Source: Choristocarpus tenellus KU-1152 | Taxonomy: Eukaryota; Phaeophyceae | Length of the DNA stretch: 48,428 nucleotides | Assembly (NCBI GenBank): GCA_964200185.2 | Contig: CAXNAD020000013.1 | Location: 1-48,428, forward strand | Direction of reading: 5' to 3' | Position numbers and translations under genes: made by a program | Part shown: piece after piece, positions 13,901 to 24,600 of the stretch | Layout of the letters: every line of letters begins with the position of its first letter | Position numbering within the stretch: position 1 is the stretch's first letter | The notes under the pieces: generated by a model | The model's database searches: none | Told to the model about the DNA's origin: nothing | Seen by the model: the letters and a program-made list of their open reading frames with translations, nothing else

Positions 13901-16900
13901 CACGAGAAACTTATCATGACTGACTCTTCATTAGTTTGGACAGAGAGCATAGCTGGGTTTCAGACCATGAGCGCTGGGTTAGCACATGGCCACGTTTAGA
14001 TAGTTGATGGTGATGTAGAGATCCTGTTCGAATATACTAGTCCAAGACTGTCCAACAGCACAACCATACTGAAATTTTGACAGCATGGAATAAAAAAATG
14101 GTTTAACCAGACTGCCATGGATGCCTTCCCAAAATAAACCAGCATTACTAGGAATTTTTTGTATTGCTCTGCTGAATGCAATTCTTTAAATCTCTCAAAT
14201 TTGAATGTAGGATCATCCTCAGAATGTTTGGTTTAATACAGGTAGCCAGGATGCTAAAGTTCTCTCCAGTCTAGAAGGGTCTGACTCTGAGAAAATCTTA
14301 TTTTTGATGTAAGAATTGACTGCATTTCATAGTTCAGTACACAATTCCATGTCTGTCATCAGCTTCATTATAGTCAATATAGTGGGAGTACCGTTTGGGT
14401 TCCTGAACAGAATTTCTTGCAGCAAAGTAATTTTTTCATTTTATGTATCAATGCAAAACAAAAAATACAGTTTCATAAAATAAAATTTCAATATTCTGTC
14501 CCACACCATCATAGATCACTTACTATTAGGATAGCAATTGCTGGAATCTTTCCACAGACATCAAATCCTTTTCACCACAAGAAAAATTCTGTATCAAATT
14601 AGGTTCATGTCCAAAAAAAATGCTGAATCAGTCATTCTCCACAAATACAACATTGAGAAATACTGTCTGGTGTATTACGGGGGGCACCACTGTTCAAGTG
14701 GGTCAGGTCAGGTCAGGTCAGGTCATTCAGGCTAAAACATGTTGAGTGACCCCAAAAGTTGTTCTAAATACTTGCGGCAATAAACACATTGTTTGTATTG
14801 TGTATGCCTTCAGCACGATAACCTTCCATCATTATGATAAGGTTAATTGGGATTGGATCAGGTCTGTTCCATCACATCTCTGTTTTTAAATGGCAGCAAG
14901 TTAACCCGCAGATCAGTACGGATACAATTTCTCCCAGCCCTAGTCCAGATATATCAGAACATACTGAGACCTGTTTGTACCACGAATTGGATATGTGGGT
15001 ATGTTTCAAGACAGAATGGACCTGTTCCATACATGTCAGAAAATACTGGAACTGGTACACCTGAAGGTCTAGAATGTTCACATCTATGTAACCTGATGAA
15101 AATTCTGGAAAAAAACTATTTTCAATAATGAAAAGATTTAGTTACAATCTCAAAACAATCTGTGACTTACAAACACAAAAAAAATACTTCCAACAATGTA
15201 ATTTACATGGCATGGCAAGTACAATGTATCTATACATAATAATTTGCTATATCCTACCAGAGGTGCATTGTGAGGGGCAGGCAATACAAGATATACAATA
15301 CATTATAGTCGGTGATGGGGTGATCACCACAAACAGATGTGCTACATACCTCCACTCCACCATCTGATATTTGCTTGCTTCTAAGTCATTGATAACTTCC
15401 CGAGTCACCTGTCATGAACAAACAGCATACACATGCATCATATATCAGTACACAGAGGCAGTGCGGAGTGTAAGTATGGGATCAACTACGTGCACACTAT
15501 ACAATTAAGATGGTCACGGAAAACATACTCAATACTGTATGAAGAATACAAGGACCATAACACACCCTCACCCCATGTAAGGTGCAATCCTTGGTTACTG
15601 TATGTGCTATGTTGTTTATCTATCTTAGGGGATACATTCCTGAATATATAAAATTTTAAAAATTGCCCCTGAAAAAATATATTTGTTGCTGATCTTCTCC
15701 TTCACCCTTGCCTGAGCAAGATATTGTCCAGCAATAAGATTGTCAGTCTTGAGAAATATTTCTCTAAGTCGCGATTGACCAGCAGGGTTGTACTTGAGAT
15801 TGAAGCGGTCAAAGCGATGGAAGGTGTTACTGGCATGCATGTCCAGTGTATCCACACTTAAGTCGTACGCATTGATGCGCAAGCTCTTGAAGACCTGTCA
15901 GAGGGGAAAATGCATTAGGAATCTTATTTTTAACACTCTACAAAAAATAATGTAATTGTCGTCATGCAATCAAATGTGTCCAATGTGGTCTGACCATACA
16001 CCACTAGCTCACCTCACTGAGTGTCAAAAAGCGCCCATCTCTAAAGCTGACAATCTCATTCGGGCAGCGCTTGAGTTTGTGTTTGATGAACCGAAGAAGG
16101 TGCTTTTGGTTCATACACGCTGAGTGGTGAACATGAGTATCCACCTTACGCACCAGACACAACACAACAAAACAATATGGTCGCAGGAAAGGAGAGACTT
16201 AACACTTCACCTTTGAAGCAGCTTGAATCAGTCTATTTTTAGCACTAAAATGTGCGTATGAAACCAATGGCCAGTACCTGCATTATGGGTAGAGCATAGG
16301 ATAGAAGTCCACCTGTTAAAGTCTAAGTGCAAATGAGTGTTCAGGATCACCACAGTCAAAAGAGCAATATTGAAGTAACTTGTTGAATTAACTTGTACAA
16401 TCAACTTCACCTTTCGGATATTGTAGAAATCTCTGTGGGGGACACTCCTCTGTGCTGTCTGCTCTGCCTCACCATTAAGTAGAACATGAAGGTTAAAACG
16501 AGCTTCCAGTATTTGAAGGCGTTTGAAAGAGAGTGTCCTCACTGGTCCTGTTTAGGGCATCATGCACATGGATGAACAAAAAATATATATCGCAGCAACA
16601 ATGATGGATGGATGGATCCATTAAATTCTACTCTAGCAAGGCATCCATTATGCTCTAAGCACATGCCCATTGTGACAAAAACAAGTACCAAACATTAACA
16701 CAATGTGCACTGTGCCACAATAGAATCACCAAGGTTTGTACCACACCAACATTCACCATCAGTTACATTAAGTAGTTGAGCAGTAGATGAAATTGGGAAG
16801 CAGAGTAAAACTTGAAAATCAACCTATCCTACTAAAATCACTCAATTCTCTTTCATCTACAGTCTTACACCCAACGTACATTACGGTATAACCTTGCCAA

Positions 16901-19900
16901 TAGACCAATAGACCAATAGACCCTTAGCGTTAAGGTTCTTCGGTCCACCACCATCAAGATTCTTGGCATGATGCCTTTTACACACAATATGGGGAACATC
17001 AAATCTTTTTTAAGGTTGATGACTGTATCCTCCCCACTCCTTTTGCCTTTCACCCACCACTCATGTCCATCTTTTCAGCCTTCCCAGTAGGTATCTGCCA
17101 ATATGCTCCCCACTTGCCGTACAATACAGGTTAGCTATTTGACCAAAATGACACTTCGAGGCCTGGCAAGGTACTGATTGGCTACCTAGCTATTTCATGT
17201 ATGCTGTGCTTTTCACCATTTGTTGCTTACTCCAAATGGCTATTGGTCAACACACACTGAGACTGGCTGGCATAGATGGTAGTGAGAACAAACTAATCTA
17301 GATTCTCTTTTGCATGTGCTAAACCTAACCCTAAACCATTACAAGGAATACAACAGAAAACATTTTCTCTGCCAGAACCATAGACTGGTGGGTGGTCCCA
17401 TTTTGCCAAGTTACCATATTATCTGTAATGCACCTTTGTTTCTATGGTAGTGGTAGGTATGGTATAGGCACTTGTCCTAATTCTTTGTATGTGGTACGCA
17501 CCACTGTGAATGATACTGTTAAGGACTAGCAGATCCTCCAAAAAATCTTCAACAGGGGGAATGTGCAACCCAGGTGCATCCAGGGTCTCCCCATCCGCCA
17601 ACGCATGGTACACTCCCTGCAACACATTCAGGCACCACAAATCTATGTCAAATGTCATGGCAACAGGAGCTCATCAATACTTTAGGATAGAGATTAATGC
17701 ATACATACTGGACTACTACTGACTACAGCAGAGGTTACCTTGTGAAACCAAGAGAAGTGTGGAACTTTCACGTGTCAGACAAATCACAATTTAAATTATT
17801 TGTGGTTCACAATTCAGTACAAAAAAATGATTTATACATAATTGTATGTGAAGGTTGAAGGAGTGGTGAAGATGTTCAAATCATTTCTACCCAGGAATCT
17901 TTTACCACAAATCGTATACTGAGTACAACTCCATGTTGAGAAATTATGTACAAATCCCAATTTTTCGATATATGTAACCTTGTTAGTTACCATGCACACA
18001 TGCTTTGTATATATCAATCATCATTTGGTCAACATGAATATGTGATTCGTTCCTATGTGTTAAGACAAGATCATTGTGTATTGGTGATCTGTCCCTACCT
18101 CATCTTGATGTACAAGTCTTACGTTGTGATTTAACAGGGAAAAAGTTGTGTGCAAATCTTAGATTACTATTACTATTAATAGTATTAATCCTACTACTGA
18201 ATTGCATACAGTACTTCATTTTGTTGTTCTATGATACTATTAAAAAACATCACCCCCCTTTCTACGTTAACACATTGTAGAAGCCCCAGAAGGGTCTTGG
18301 AAAATCTGTAGTGTGTCATCTTGGTGTCCATAATTTCACTTTTTATATTTGAAAACATGTACTCAAATAATATTCTGTATATTTACATATTTTCATATAT
18401 CGACGACGCCAAGCACACACATATATTTGTCACACCACTCCCCCATCTACAAAGCATGTACAAGCATTGTACATACCACCCTACTATCTGCAAAAAATGT
18501 ACAGTTCCCTGGTACGGAGACATTGTTATATTGATTTGAATCCCTCCGCAATGATTCTCACTTGTGAGTAAAAGGTACACAAATCATAGTGTGTTAATTT
18601 GTCAAAAATTATCATTTCAGAATATCTATCCCACACCACTCTCACAAATATGAATGGGTACAAATGATTCAGATCCACAAATGAAAGAGTTAACTCCTAA
18701 ATCTCTGACTTGTGAGGATGTGCCCCAACAAGCGTAACTCAAATTTATGACAGGAATGATGGTTGATTTGTCAGAAATTGATTTGTCCGATATGTGGGAA
18801 CTTCCCAAGCTTGCTCACCTGCACAACTTTGATACAATGGCTCGTCCTTGGGACATCATCTGGAGCAAATGGGTTATACACAGGTTCAGGCCTTCGCCGG
18901 AATTCCAGGTCAAGTTTTCCTGTGAGAGTATATGGTGAGCACAGAGGTATTGAAGGTATTGCACCATCAATGGCACCAGACATAACATCAAATAAGATAT
19001 GTGCAGATAACCAAGCAATAGAGTGAGACTGAGAAAGTCATCCACAAACAAAAACTTCCGTAATCCTTTCCCACCAGACAGTACTCCTTCCCTTCCGTAA
19101 CATATAGTGTACTCTTGGAAAGATGAAAGAAATATGATGTACACAAAAATAAAAATGACGATGCCCAGTTGATGAAATCACCTGTGTCACTCTCCACTTA
19201 TCAAAAGTAAAATGTCAGCTTTTATCGCTGACTGAGCTAGGTAACATGTCACATAAAAATGTACAATAATTGTGTGTGTCAACATCAAAAAATTTCAAGA
19301 TACCACAAGTCTAGGGTTAAGTCTAGGGTTAGGGCACTGCCTTATATATTTGACAGTACCTCACATTGATTGAGCGTCTAAGGCCAGCAAACCTTAAGCA
19401 AACCTAGTGTGAACGTGCACCAAAAAAAAGCAGTTTGGGGGTATTTTGACGACTTCTAACGGCGAAAGACGGCAACCCCCAATGAGAAAAATAATAAGAC
19501 GATTATTGTATAACACTTTGTGCAAGATAGTGCATTACCTTCTAACCATAGGGAAAATCGCCACTTTACTGTCTGACTTACATTTCAAAATGCTAGAAGT
19601 GGGACAAAACCGAGTGAAAAGAAGGCCCAAGTCCTCATCTTGGCATTCCAAACCTACGTGGAGAAAGCTGTGGTGGGCTGAATTGTACTGGTGGTTGAGG
19701 AGTGCATCGGTTCCCCTCTTGCGGTCTTGGCGGACCCAGGTTCATCCACTTGTCCCTCAGCTCAAGTGCGACCTACCAAGGATCAAGGATAGTAGGCATA
19801 TCGAATACTTCCAAGTATACAATGAGATGTCATGACCATTAATACATCGAGCTCTCACCTTGAAGCAAGATGTTACATCTACTTAATTTCGTGACACTCC

Positions 19901-20473
19901 TCCACAAAATGGATTTTTCATCCTATTTTACACGTAGTAACTCTTGCAAAATATTGGTTCTTCGTTTAACTGTGTTGAAATGCTTCATTGTTGATGAACC
20001 ATACTGAGGTGCTACAATTTGGCACAGATACTTCTTTCCACAGAAAAAACTACCTTCAACTGTTGACAGGCCTTCTCTGTGTCTGGATCAGGCGCTTTTT
20101 CTGCTCCGCCATAGATGAGAACACGCTTGAAGTCCTGTAATCGAGTGCGGGAAGATGGGGGCTGTGACAAGTCTTCCTAATGATAATACACATCTCCTCG
20201 CTTCTTACCCCTGTAATGACTGATATTTAGAATGGACAGAGGACAGCTTGGCTAAACGAAAAATATGGTTTGACTGTACACCTCAGGTTGAGCGAAATGA
20301 ACATGGACATTATGAAACAGTTCATCTCTGACATCTGAAGGCGCCATAGCTTCTGCCGCATACTCTCGCCCATCTCCGTCTTCCACTTGTTTGCGAAGAT
20401 TGTGGGCTGCAATAGCCCGCATGGCTCGGACCTTGATACCCTCATCTTCACGGACCCTTGTCTGATAATCCAT
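1986..20473 (-). CDS. AMPD: AMP deaminase, complete, 17 exons, 703 aa
   Basis: Hydrolyses AMP to IMP and ammonia in the cytosol (purine nucleotide cycle). Exons, in transcript order: 20473-20282, 20134-20054, 19772-19658, 18919-18819, 17616-17502, 16547-16411, 16144-16013, 15894-15712, 15408-15350, 13161-13020, 12470-12304, 12137-12026, 10437-10317, 8738-8536, 6568-6458, 3210-3145, 2060-1986. They total 2112 nt with all phases consistent. The metal and substrate residues are all present: HVH (251-253) followed by [11 protein letters not shown] (258-268), FRPHCGEAG (519-527) and the AMPD signature SLSTDDP (595-601). The length fits the family's catalytic core with a short N-terminus. ATG 20473 is preceded in frame by a TAA seven codons upstream, so I take it as the start, although an upstream noncoding or short exon is possible. 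The last exon is short and poorly conserved, as is usual for this C-terminus, and is the least certain one. Intron 10 is GC-AG and intron 8 probably is. Confidence 0.93.
2061..3144 (-). other. AMPD intron 16 (joins the weak last exon)
   Basis: Donor GTAGGT follows the conserved exon that encodes [18 protein letters not shown]. The acceptor is CTCCACTCAG. The next 24 codons begin [12 protein letters not shown] and run to a TGA. This fits the position of the usual C-terminal tail after the R(Y/H)E motif, and the phase (0) is right. The tail itself is not conserved enough to prove the call. Confidence 0.55.
4021..5744 (-). mobile_element. Mariner-like DNA transposon, full length but dead, in AMPD intron 15
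   Basis: The element is bounded by TA at 4021-4022 and 5743-5744, consistent with the TA target duplication of Tc1/mariner elements. The left end (4031-4060) reads CTCCCTCTGTCCCATAAGTC. Read inward on the other strand, the right end (5733 down to 5703) reads CTCCCTTTGTCCCATAGGTC, followed by related sequence into GTTAA. These are terminal inverted repeats of about 30-40 bp, and the CTCCCTC-GT start is typical of plant and protist mariner/Stowaway-type ends. The interior carries a broken transposase on the minus strand. The element is nested in an intron of the same-strand AMPD gene and so should be spliced out. Confidence 0.85.
4180..5450 (-). pseudogene. Mariner-like transposase, multiply frameshifted
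   Basis: Family DDD transposase motifs can be followed only by switching frames. In N-to-C order: a helix-turn-helix-like stretch ([17 protein letters not shown], about 5260-5310); LTPSNK-type linker residues before 5040; the first catalytic block [10 protein letters not shown] (about 4910-4950), where families usually have DEKW; then ATVMFIST followed by NFNGKIRIW (about 4755-4850); the second block [13 protein letters not shown] (about 4525-4570); MQPVQLPDL (about 4455-4485), the third aspartate region; and [20 protein letters not shown] (about 4330-4395). Stops and shifts separate these blocks, so no functional protein can be made. A 12-bp tandem repeat (about 4656-4697) disrupts the middle. 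Confidence 0.82.
7194..7610 (+). other. Unrecognised open frame inside AMPD intron 14, probably chance
   Basis: A 138-codon frame antisense to the AMPD transcript, lying wholly in an intron. I recognise no domain. Its composition is not strikingly different from surrounding intron sequence. It could be an antisense transcript or an old insertion, but I would not treat it as a gene without expression evidence. Confidence 0.12.
8878..9372 (+). other. Unrecognised 164-codon open frame inside AMPD intron 13, probably chance
   Basis: One of the longest non-repetitive open frames in the window, antisense to AMPD and confined to an intron. It is rich in Asn, Ser, Thr and Gln, as expected when AT-rich intron sequence is translated. 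It has no signal peptide, membrane segment or motif I recognise. Confidence 0.15.
12471..13019 (-). other. AMPD intron 10, GC-AG type
   Basis: The exon ends ATT GGA GAG (13028-13020) and the intron begins GCAAGT. The intron ends TTCACATCAG before GTGGAAACC. Both sides are in phase 0 and give [14 protein letters not shown], matching the family across the junction. No GT donor nearby keeps the frame: the nearest GT, 10 bases into the intron, would give phase 1 against a phase-0 acceptor. GCAAGT is the usual consensus of the minor GC-AG class of U2 introns. Confidence 0.8.
13278..13676. repeat. 13-bp minisatellite, about 30 units, in AMPD intron 9
   Basis: Tandem 13-mers of three main types alternate: GAATGATGGCAAT, GAATGAAGATAAT and GAATGAAGGTAAT. 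They show higher-order pairing. Because 13 is not a multiple of 3, one array reads as open frames in three registers on the minus strand, repeating every 39 bp (13 residues, His/Ser/Phe/Ile-rich). These frames are products of the repeat, not genes. Confidence 0.95.
14700..14725. repeat. GGTCA pentamer microsatellite
   Basis: About five tandem copies of GGTCA in AMPD intron 9. On the plus strand each pair of copies looks like a nuclear-receptor half-site direct repeat, but nothing suggests that function here. Confidence 0.9.
15409..15711 (-). other. AMPD intron 8, probable GC-AG intron
   Basis: The exon reads GGACAATATCTTGCTCAG, followed by GCAAGG. Splicing there joins GQYLAQ to [15 protein letters not shown], which aligns with the family without a gap. 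A competing GT donor (GTGAAG) lies six bases further in and would add Ala-Arg in the same phase. Both products are in frame, so this could also be an alternative-donor pair. The GC choice rests on matching family length. Confidence 0.55.
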
Positions 20474-20940
20474 GATCTTTGATCTTTCAGGTTATGTAAA
20501 ATGGTAGTAGTTCAAAAGGAGTGTGAAGGTAAGAGGAAGACAGGTGAAGCCCCAGAGCGCCCAGAGCTGAAAACTGAGTGCAACATATATTTCTATAATT
20601 TGATCGATTGATCAATTTTCGTTACCAATAGTGTGATCTAAAGAATTTATGAAAGTTACATCGACTGGAAAATTTCGATGTAGATTACAATGGAACCATG
20701 TCTGAAGCGTATGTGGTGAGGTACTCTTTACGCGACTGAGAGACAACGGGCTCGCAGCGCAGTGAGAGGCACCATCAGACTTGAACTTTTTAGGTATTCT
20801 TCATGTTCGCCCTCTTTTCCCACTTCTACATACACTTTGATGTGATGTCTGAGAGACTTTTGTATATATGTACGGAAGAAAAGAGATTTTCAAGAGTTCT
20901 CAAAAAAACACGATGAAATGAGAAATGCACTATGTTCAAC
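20474..20940. promoter_or_regulatory. Upstream region of the AMPD gene
   Basis: The sequence 5' of the AMPD start (read on the minus strand) holds no convincing TATA box at a fixed distance and no other gene. It would contain the 5' leader and promoter. This is placed by position only. Confidence 0.35.
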
Positions 20941-20989
20941 ATATGTTACATGTTTTGTCTGTTGTGTAGGGTGCATACATGTGGCTACA

Positions 20990-21600
20990 TATTGCTACTA
21001 CTACACTCTTCAGGTGGTATCCTTTCAGTTGCTTTTCTTGAAAGCCTATCATGCATCCATCTTCATCCAGGTAGTGCAAAAGAAGGTAAGGATTCACAAA
21101 TTGTCTGGGTCTGGACTGTTCTGTCTTGAGCTTACAATATTCCCACGTGTTGAGAACATACGCTCCACGGCTGCTTGTGTACCTGGAATCGCCTAAGGGC
21201 AAGTGTAGCCAGGCTTGGAAATTTTGATGTCCGTCTCGAAACCACTTGAGCAGAATGTTATAAATTCCACTGTCCATACCAATTAGTGGGAGCTCTCCTC
21301 CAACCTCGAGTGCATAATCCTCTACATGTGCTACTTTCTCTGCGTTGTTGATAAACTGTGTGTGTCATATCCAATATCTCACTACCACAAGCTGAACTCC
21401 CCTCACACATTGAAGGGGAAGCTCTTACAAACCCCTAGTTTCTCTTATGGGAGGGCACCCCAACTCAAGGTGTGAGGTACGTGGATGTTGTGGGTTTGAT
21501 TCCACCACAGGACGTCATTCTCTTCCTCCGGTGCTCTGTGCTCTTCCTCAATAATGCCTAGAACTTCCAACTTCACCTGCCTTTAAATAATTCATCTTCA
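20990..21600 (-). pseudogene. hAT-family transposase C-terminal relic
   Basis: Read on the minus strand in shifting frames. About 21220-21262 gives ILLKWFRDGHQNF, resembling the WW-H block that precedes the dimerisation domain. About 21195-21217 gives PSLATLALRRF. About 21098-21182 gives TQAAVERMFSTRGNIVSSRQ, followed by LDEDG-type residues near 21060-21090. This is the hAT C-terminal dimerisation region (families show P-x-L-A-x-L-A then S/A-x-x-E-R-x-F-S). Three frames and several stops are involved, so it is dead. A similar DVLWWNQTHN stretch near 21500-21535 may be a second decayed copy or coincidence. I found no terminal repeats. Confidence 0.65.
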
Positions 21601-21699
21601 TTCTTCTCTGGAATCTCACAAAGAATTTTGATTTAGGGATTCAGACAGGTAGCCATAGGACCTACTTCCACCTTCTTTGCCTCAATCCTGTATCACTTC

Positions 21700-24600
21700 T
21701 TCGTCCCAATCCTTGACATCCTGCACATCTCCCCCAAGCGCTCTTTGCACTGACTGGACTTTGAACAAGTGCCAGCATCTGCCTGAACTGATTGTATGGC
21801 ACATTTTACCCTTGTTGAACGTTGTACCAGTCATGCATGCACTCCAAGTGCAGTAGTAGGTCGTGATACTGTGGTGTTCACCCAAGTGACTAACCTTAAC
21901 CTTTGATGAATCACAGTCTGCTTTATCTGCTTGTATGAGAGGGTGCCTTAGTTTTTTTGCTTTTAGAGGTCTGCAACAGTTGATTGAATTTTATTGTCAT
22001 GCATGGTACATGTGATTATGTTGTGGACACAGGGAGGTCTTGTGAGTATCATTAAAACCGCCTAACAATACTTTGGTGTATTTTGGTCAATCAGAATTTC
22101 TGTGTGATGCAGAACTTTTTTTTGCAGATGGCGCAGTCAGAACATACGCACACAACAGAGCATGACCATTTGAATCAAGGTAGTGCAGGGACATAAACAT
22201 GACTACAAAATAAGTGGTGCAATGATATTGAGGACAAATGAAAGTTTCCATCCAACAACATATGGATTAGTGGACAAGTATGGTGTTTGTAAAGTACTCC
22301 ACCAATTTATATGCATATACCATCGATGGTATATTGTCAATACTTTATATCTCCATTGCTTTCTTCCACAGTTGTACCGCTCTACTGGTCTATTCCATAT
22401 TTGCTGCTCAGGGCTAGTTTTTTCATAGACTATCTTGCGGACTGTTTGCATGCTTGGATGGAATTGAGTATAATTAAATTGATTAGTTTATGGCTTCTTT
22501 GAATAAAACACTGATGCCTCCTGTCCCTCTACTAATCAAACCCTTCAATTCTATCTTCACATTGACTTCAATTGTTCTTTGATTATAGTGGACTCAGTAT
22601 ATATATTTATATGGTTGAAAAATATATTTTTGTTGAAGGTTTGAGGAACCAATTGCCTAACTGCTGAAGTGGAGATGATGGCATCATACATTTTACTGTG
22701 GACCTTCTCATTGTTAGTAGGATGTGGTTGGGTGGCCCTGGAATGCTAGGGTTGCTTCCAAACTTGGGATTATCATAGGCTTACTGAACTTGAGTGGGCA
22801 GAGCAAAAAGATTGTTTTATTATATTTTTTTCATTTTTTTTTCTTTGCAGCACCTTTGGAAAATACGATACATCAAAATCAGTTTTTTAAAAAACTTTAT
22901 CACACTGCTTATTCTACAGGACACCATTCCACGTCTCTTACAGTACGTTCTTGATTTACCACACTCACCTGCATGCACCAATATGTCGGTTAACTAAGAG
23001 AAGCTGTTGCTATTGCTAATAGTGATATTTCAAACAATGTAATGGTAGTAGGTACACAATGTATGCGTGTATAGATACCTGTGGAGTGTCTGCTCTAATT
23101 TAATTTTTTTAGTGCACTGTCTTTACTGGGAAGAGTCCCCAGAAATTTCTTTAGGTTTTTCACACTCCCTTACAACTATGCATCTGCCCTCTGACATAGA
23201 GTACCATCAAACTGTAACACCTCAATTTTGGCACTGAACAGTGCTATTAGTATTGCTTGTGATATTGATCCCCCCAATCCTAGCACCATACTATATAGTA
23301 AAAAAAACACCTGTACAGGAATCCCCCACCCCCCTGGTCTTTCCCAGCATCATGGAGAATGAAACCAATTCTTATCAATTCCACCAAATGCTCTTCATTT
23401 TTGGAATGGTTGTCTATTTTTAGTACTCCTTCAAAATATTGTTATATTTTTTCTGCTTTATGCTAATGTTTATTTACTCTGGAGTATATAAAATAAGTTC
23501 TGTACTTTTGCCTTACTATTAGTATATCAGGTGAGGACTTAGCCTGTCTTTCAATCACACAAGAGTAAGTGTATTTGGGTGTAGATGACAATGGGCAGAA
23601 GATCAATGTGGCCTGTCTGGAGCAGGTGTGCGTTTGAAGGGGGGGGGGACGGGTCACAGAGTATGGGTAGACATAACTGCGGTTTAAAAAAAGAGTTTCA
23701 AGTGCCTATTTCCATAGTTCGATGTATTTAGTTTTGTGCTTCATCTCTCTGTTGTCCCCCCTTTCTAATATAGACTGCTTTCTGTGGCATGTGAGTGTAT
23801 TTATTGCGCAATGTGCGTTCTACTATTGGTTGTAGATTTGGGGCTAGATGATGTGTCCCAGTAACAGGAGTGGCGTCTGTTACTGTACACCTTTCTCGAG
23901 AACATGAACATGAAGATCATGGTGAGAAAGATGGAAATATATGAAGGTACTTTGTTTTACATATATGATACTGATATATTAACATACACTGATAAAAGTG
24001 CATTGTATGTAGCCTAGCTAGGGACTTGTAGTTTACTACTGTGCAACTTCTGCCATTTCACCTTTAAAAGTGGAACTACTTCAACACAAGTACATTATAG
24101 CCTAGCTAGAGACTTGTAGTTTACTACTGTACGACTTCTGCTACATTTCACCTTTAAAAGAGGAACTACTTCAACAGTATGCCCTCCTGACACCAATTAA
24201 CACCTACCTTGCTCCTGTCCTGGCACAACAGAAGAGGCCATTGTGTTGGTATAGAATGTGTCAGATATATGATATAATATATTTATCTTTACATACAAAG
24301 AATAATTAGTAGTAGCAGTAGCACTGTTTTTGTCTTTTTTATACTATATGAAGCATTTTGTTTTGTGCGCATGTAAAAAAAAATCATATATTTTACTCCT
24401 ACTGCAAGTAATAATCACTCAGAGTTGTTGAATTACATTGATACACCTGTCATGGACATCCATGAATGTCAGAAGCAGCAGAAGCAAATGATGTGATTCT
24501 TCCAGTTTTGTCATCAGGTGAATACGGAGAATATGTCTCCATTGTACTGTATTAGAATTATTTCTCGGGCGCTCTAGAGCAGTGTCTAGTTTCACATTGA

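Noticed and set aside
21492-21503. GGGTTTGATTCC, close to a tRNA/SINE B box
   Set aside because: No cloverleaf forms: the T stem pairs poorly and no A box or acceptor stem is found at the right spacing.
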